From Betaproteobacteria bacterium (GTDB lineage: Bacteria > Pseudomonadota > Gammaproteobacteria > Burkholderiales > SG8-39): a stretch of 44,685 bases of DNA. The notes beneath the pieces are model-generated. The model was not told where the DNA came from, did not search any database, and saw only the letters and a program-made list of their open reading frames with translations. Each line of letters starts with the position of its first letter. The first letter of the stretch is position 1. Made by a program: the position numbers and the translations under genes. Of the stretch, positions 44,253 to 44,685 are shown one piece after another. The stretch is taken from NCBI GenBank assembly GCA_016868105.1, contig VGIA01000007.1:1-44685 (forward strand), in the 5' to 3' direction.

Positions 44253-44685
44253 GCGTCCAGCTCCAGCAGCGCCCTCGGGCCGATGCCGGCGGCGAACTTG
44301 CGCAGCAGGTTCTGCGCCGCGACCAGGCGATACCAGGCCGAGCCGCGGTGGTCCGACAGCGGCTGGAAATCCTGCGCCAGCGCAGCGCAGCTGGCCTCGA
44401 GGCCGTCGCGCCAGGCCGCCTCCGCGCGCATCGCGCGGGCCGGGGTGGCCGCCATGCCGCCAAAGCCGAATCGCGCCCGGCCGTCTGCCGCGACGTGGAA
44501 CGCGGCGCAGACCGTGGCGATATCCTGATCGAAGCGCTTGGACAGCTTGTAGGCGCCGAAGCGCGCGCCGGGGGCGAGGCGCGCGATGCGCAGGCTGCGG
44601 ATGAACTCACCCGGCAGCAGCGCGGTCTTGCGATAGCCGGTGTAGAAGTCCTCCAGCGCCATTTGCCGCTGCACGGTGCCGCGCT
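44249..44685 (-). CDS. xdhA: Xanthine dehydrogenase small subunit, 3' part only
   Basis: The C-terminal 145 or so codons of XdhA, the iron-sulfur and FAD subunit that passes electrons from the molybdenum site to NAD+. Visible is the end of the FAD domain and the CO-dehydrogenase flavoprotein C-terminal domain: LEDFYTGYRKTALLPGEFIRSLRIARL, AYKLSKRFDQDIATVCAAFHV, RFGFGGMAATPARA and LVAAQNLLRKFAAGI. The frame is open through the right edge (reading RGTVQRQMALED), so the track's ATG at 44674 is internal. The [2Fe-2S] domains lie outside the window. Confidence 0.93.
   Translation of the reverse strand, partial: RGTVQRQMALEDFYTGYRKTALLPGEFIRSLRIARLAPGARFGAYKLSKRFDQDIATVCAAFHVAADGRARFGFGGMAATPARAMRAEAAWRDGLEASCAALAQDFQPLSDHRGSAWYRLVAAQNLLRKFAAGIGPRALLELDA

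Overview
The window is a dense, GC-rich stretch of a bacterial chromosome, almost certainly a betaproteobacterium (Burkholderiales/Rhodocyclales/Nitrosomonadales-type). The evidence is gene order: mlaFEDACB-ibaG-murA-hisGDCBHAFIE, kdsD-kdsC-lptCAB-rpoN-ptsN-hprK-rapZ, hemW-rdgB-rph-PP2C, and yicC-gmk-rpoZ-spoT are all blocks typical of that class. HisG is the short, HisZ-dependent form. I see no insertion sequence, prophage, CRISPR array or rRNA, and one tRNA. Starts were moved inward wherever the ORF track had extended a gene into a shadow frame.

Layout. 1-11786 (minus) is one compact run: Mla phospholipid transport (mlaF,E,D,A,C,B), a small BolA-type protein (ibaG), murA, then the complete his operon (hisE cut by the window edge). 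Many junctions are 4-nt GTGA/ATGA overlaps. 11883-13859 (minus) is a KefB-type antiporter. 13923-21820 (plus) makes Kdo precursor (kdsD, kdsC), exports LPS (lptC, lptA, lptB), and carries rpoN and the nitrogen-PTS regulatory block (ptsN, hprK, rapZ), ending in a Lon-N-domain protein. mutY follows on the minus strand. 22916-28021 (plus) is a dipeptide/oligopeptide-type ABC importer with an M20 amidohydrolase gene set between its two permease genes and no binding-protein gene. Next come a 5'-nucleotidase and tRNA-Gly(CCC) on minus; a small membrane protein, thiS, thiG and trmB on plus; hemW, rdgB, rph and a PP2C phosphatase on minus; yicC, gmk, rpoZ and spoT on plus; a zinc-type dehydrogenase (minus) divergent from kynureninase (plus); and xdhC-xdhB-xdhA (minus, xdhA cut by the edge).

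No wholly new system is evident. The most interesting signal is a set of apparent gene-loss scars at operon junctions where related bacteria carry an intact gene: a C-terminal tail of an ABC-2 permease between mlaB and ibaG, the first 11-16 codons of hpf between rpoN and ptsN, and a possible protein-kinase N-terminus upstream of the PP2C gene. The first two retain a spacing or overlap that could preserve translational coupling to the next gene. Other points worth checking are a 20-bp perfect palindrome inside rdgB that coincides with extra residues, a CTG start for rapZ, overlapping divergent start codons (CATG) of the dehydrogenase and kynU, and a shortened XdhB/XdhC pair.
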